Shown here: piece after piece, positions 5,184 through 5,591 of the stretch
Layout: each line of letters starts with the position of its first letter
How positions within the stretch are numbered: position 1 is the stretch's first letter
From: an uncultured Ruminococcus sp.
Lineage (GTDB): Bacteria; Bacillota; Clostridia; Oscillospirales; Acutalibacteraceae
Direction: 5' to 3'
NCBI GenBank assembly: GCA_902803035.1
Contig: CADCON010000150.1
Coordinates: 1-5,591 of the forward strand
Length of the DNA: 5,591 nucleotides
The notes under the pieces: model-generated
The model's input: the letters and a program-made list of their open reading frames with translations, nothing else
Database searches by the model: none
What the model was told of the DNA's origin: nothing
Made by a program: the position numbers and the translations under genes

Positions 5184-5591
5184 ATGGGTATGACTATGAC
5201 GCAAAAGATACTGGCAGCTCATGCGGGTCTGGAAAGCGTTACAGCCGGACAGCTCATCGAAGCAAAGCTGGATCTGGTTCTCGGCAACGACATCACTTCT
5301 CCGGTCGCCATCAACGAACTGGAAAGAGCCGGCGTTGACAAGATCTTCGACCGGGAAAGAATCGCCCTGGTCATGGATCATTTCACACCGAACAAGGACA
5401 TCAAGGCGGCGGAGCAGGTCAGGAAGGTGCGTACCTTCGCCCGTAAATACGATGTGCTCAATTATTTTGACGTGGGACAGATGGGCATTGAACACGCCCT
5501 TCTTCCCGAACAGGGACTGGTCGGCCCCGGCGACTGCGTGATCGGCGCGGACAGCCACACCTGCACCTACGGCGCGCTCGGCGCGTTCAGC
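5184..5591 (+). CDS. leuC: 3-isopropylmalate dehydratase large subunit, 5' part (truncated by window edge)
   Basis: The first 136 codons are present and the frame is open at the right edge. LeuC, with LeuD, isomerises 2-isopropylmalate to 3-isopropylmalate in leucine biosynthesis; it is a cytoplasmic [4Fe-4S] enzyme of the aconitase superfamily. The start MGMTMTQKILAAHAG, AKLDLVLGNDIT (27-38), MDHFTPNKDI (64-73), GQMGIEHALLPEQG (98-111) and GADSHTCTYGALGAF (121-135) are typical of the roughly 420-residue LeuC type found in archaea and many Clostridia, which is close to homoaconitase. The cluster-binding cysteines lie beyond the window. ATG 5184 has AAGGAGG (5167-5173) ten bases upstream; in-frame ATG codons at residues 3 and 5 are alternatives. 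leuD often follows, but that is outside the view. Homoaconitase or a related 2,3-dimethylmalate dehydratase cannot be fully excluded from the N-terminus. Confidence 0.93.
   Translation, partial: MGMTMTQKILAAHAGLESVTAGQLIEAKLDLVLGNDITSPVAINELERAGVDKIFDRERIALVMDHFTPNKDIKAAEQVRKVRTFARKYDVLNYFDVGQMGIEHALLPEQGLVGPGDCVIGADSHTCTYGALGAFS

Noticed and set aside
5175..5558. A 127-codon - strand open frame at the right edge
   Set aside because: Antisense to leuC, which is clearly recognisable on the + strand.

Overview
The window looks like a mid-GC Gram-positive chromosome, most likely a gut-type member of the Clostridia (Oscillospiraceae/Ruminococcaceae-like; inferred from gene content, not proven). 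The grounds are strong AGGAGG-type ribosome sites, TATAAT/TTGACA-type promoters, U-tailed hairpin terminators, a YqjW/UvrX-type Y-family polymerase, and a surface protein with CxxCG modules and a C-terminal membrane anchor, a design common in Clostridia.

Layout: a + strand gene ends at the left edge in an exact 33-bp tandem repeat encoding a Glu/Ala/Pro tail (1-92), followed by a terminator. Four genes then lie on the - strand. Read in their own direction from right to left they are: a secreted, membrane-anchored repeat protein (3643-4992) with its own promoter and a strong terminator; a two-gene unit of an exported phosphodiester glycosidase-family protein (2555-3490) and a small multi-pass membrane protein (2050-2532), closed by a perfect 10-bp GC hairpin terminator; and a stand-alone Y-family translesion polymerase (295-1848) with its own promoter and terminator. 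At the right edge leuC starts on the + strand (5184 to beyond 5591), divergent from the surface-protein gene across a 191-bp intergenic region holding two well-formed promoters.

The genes form four or five separate transcription units and no shared pathway is evident. The polymerase acts in DNA damage tolerance, leuC in leucine biosynthesis, and the three middle genes at the cell envelope. Only the glycosidase and small membrane protein are likely to be co-transcribed.

The points most worth following up are regulatory: a perfect 14-bp palindrome at the leuC start site that shares a 10-mer with the divergent promoter, and paired palindromes at the polymerase promoter where a LexA box might be expected but is not seen. 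I see no mobile element, CRISPR array, tRNA or rRNA, and no clear sign of a wholly new system.
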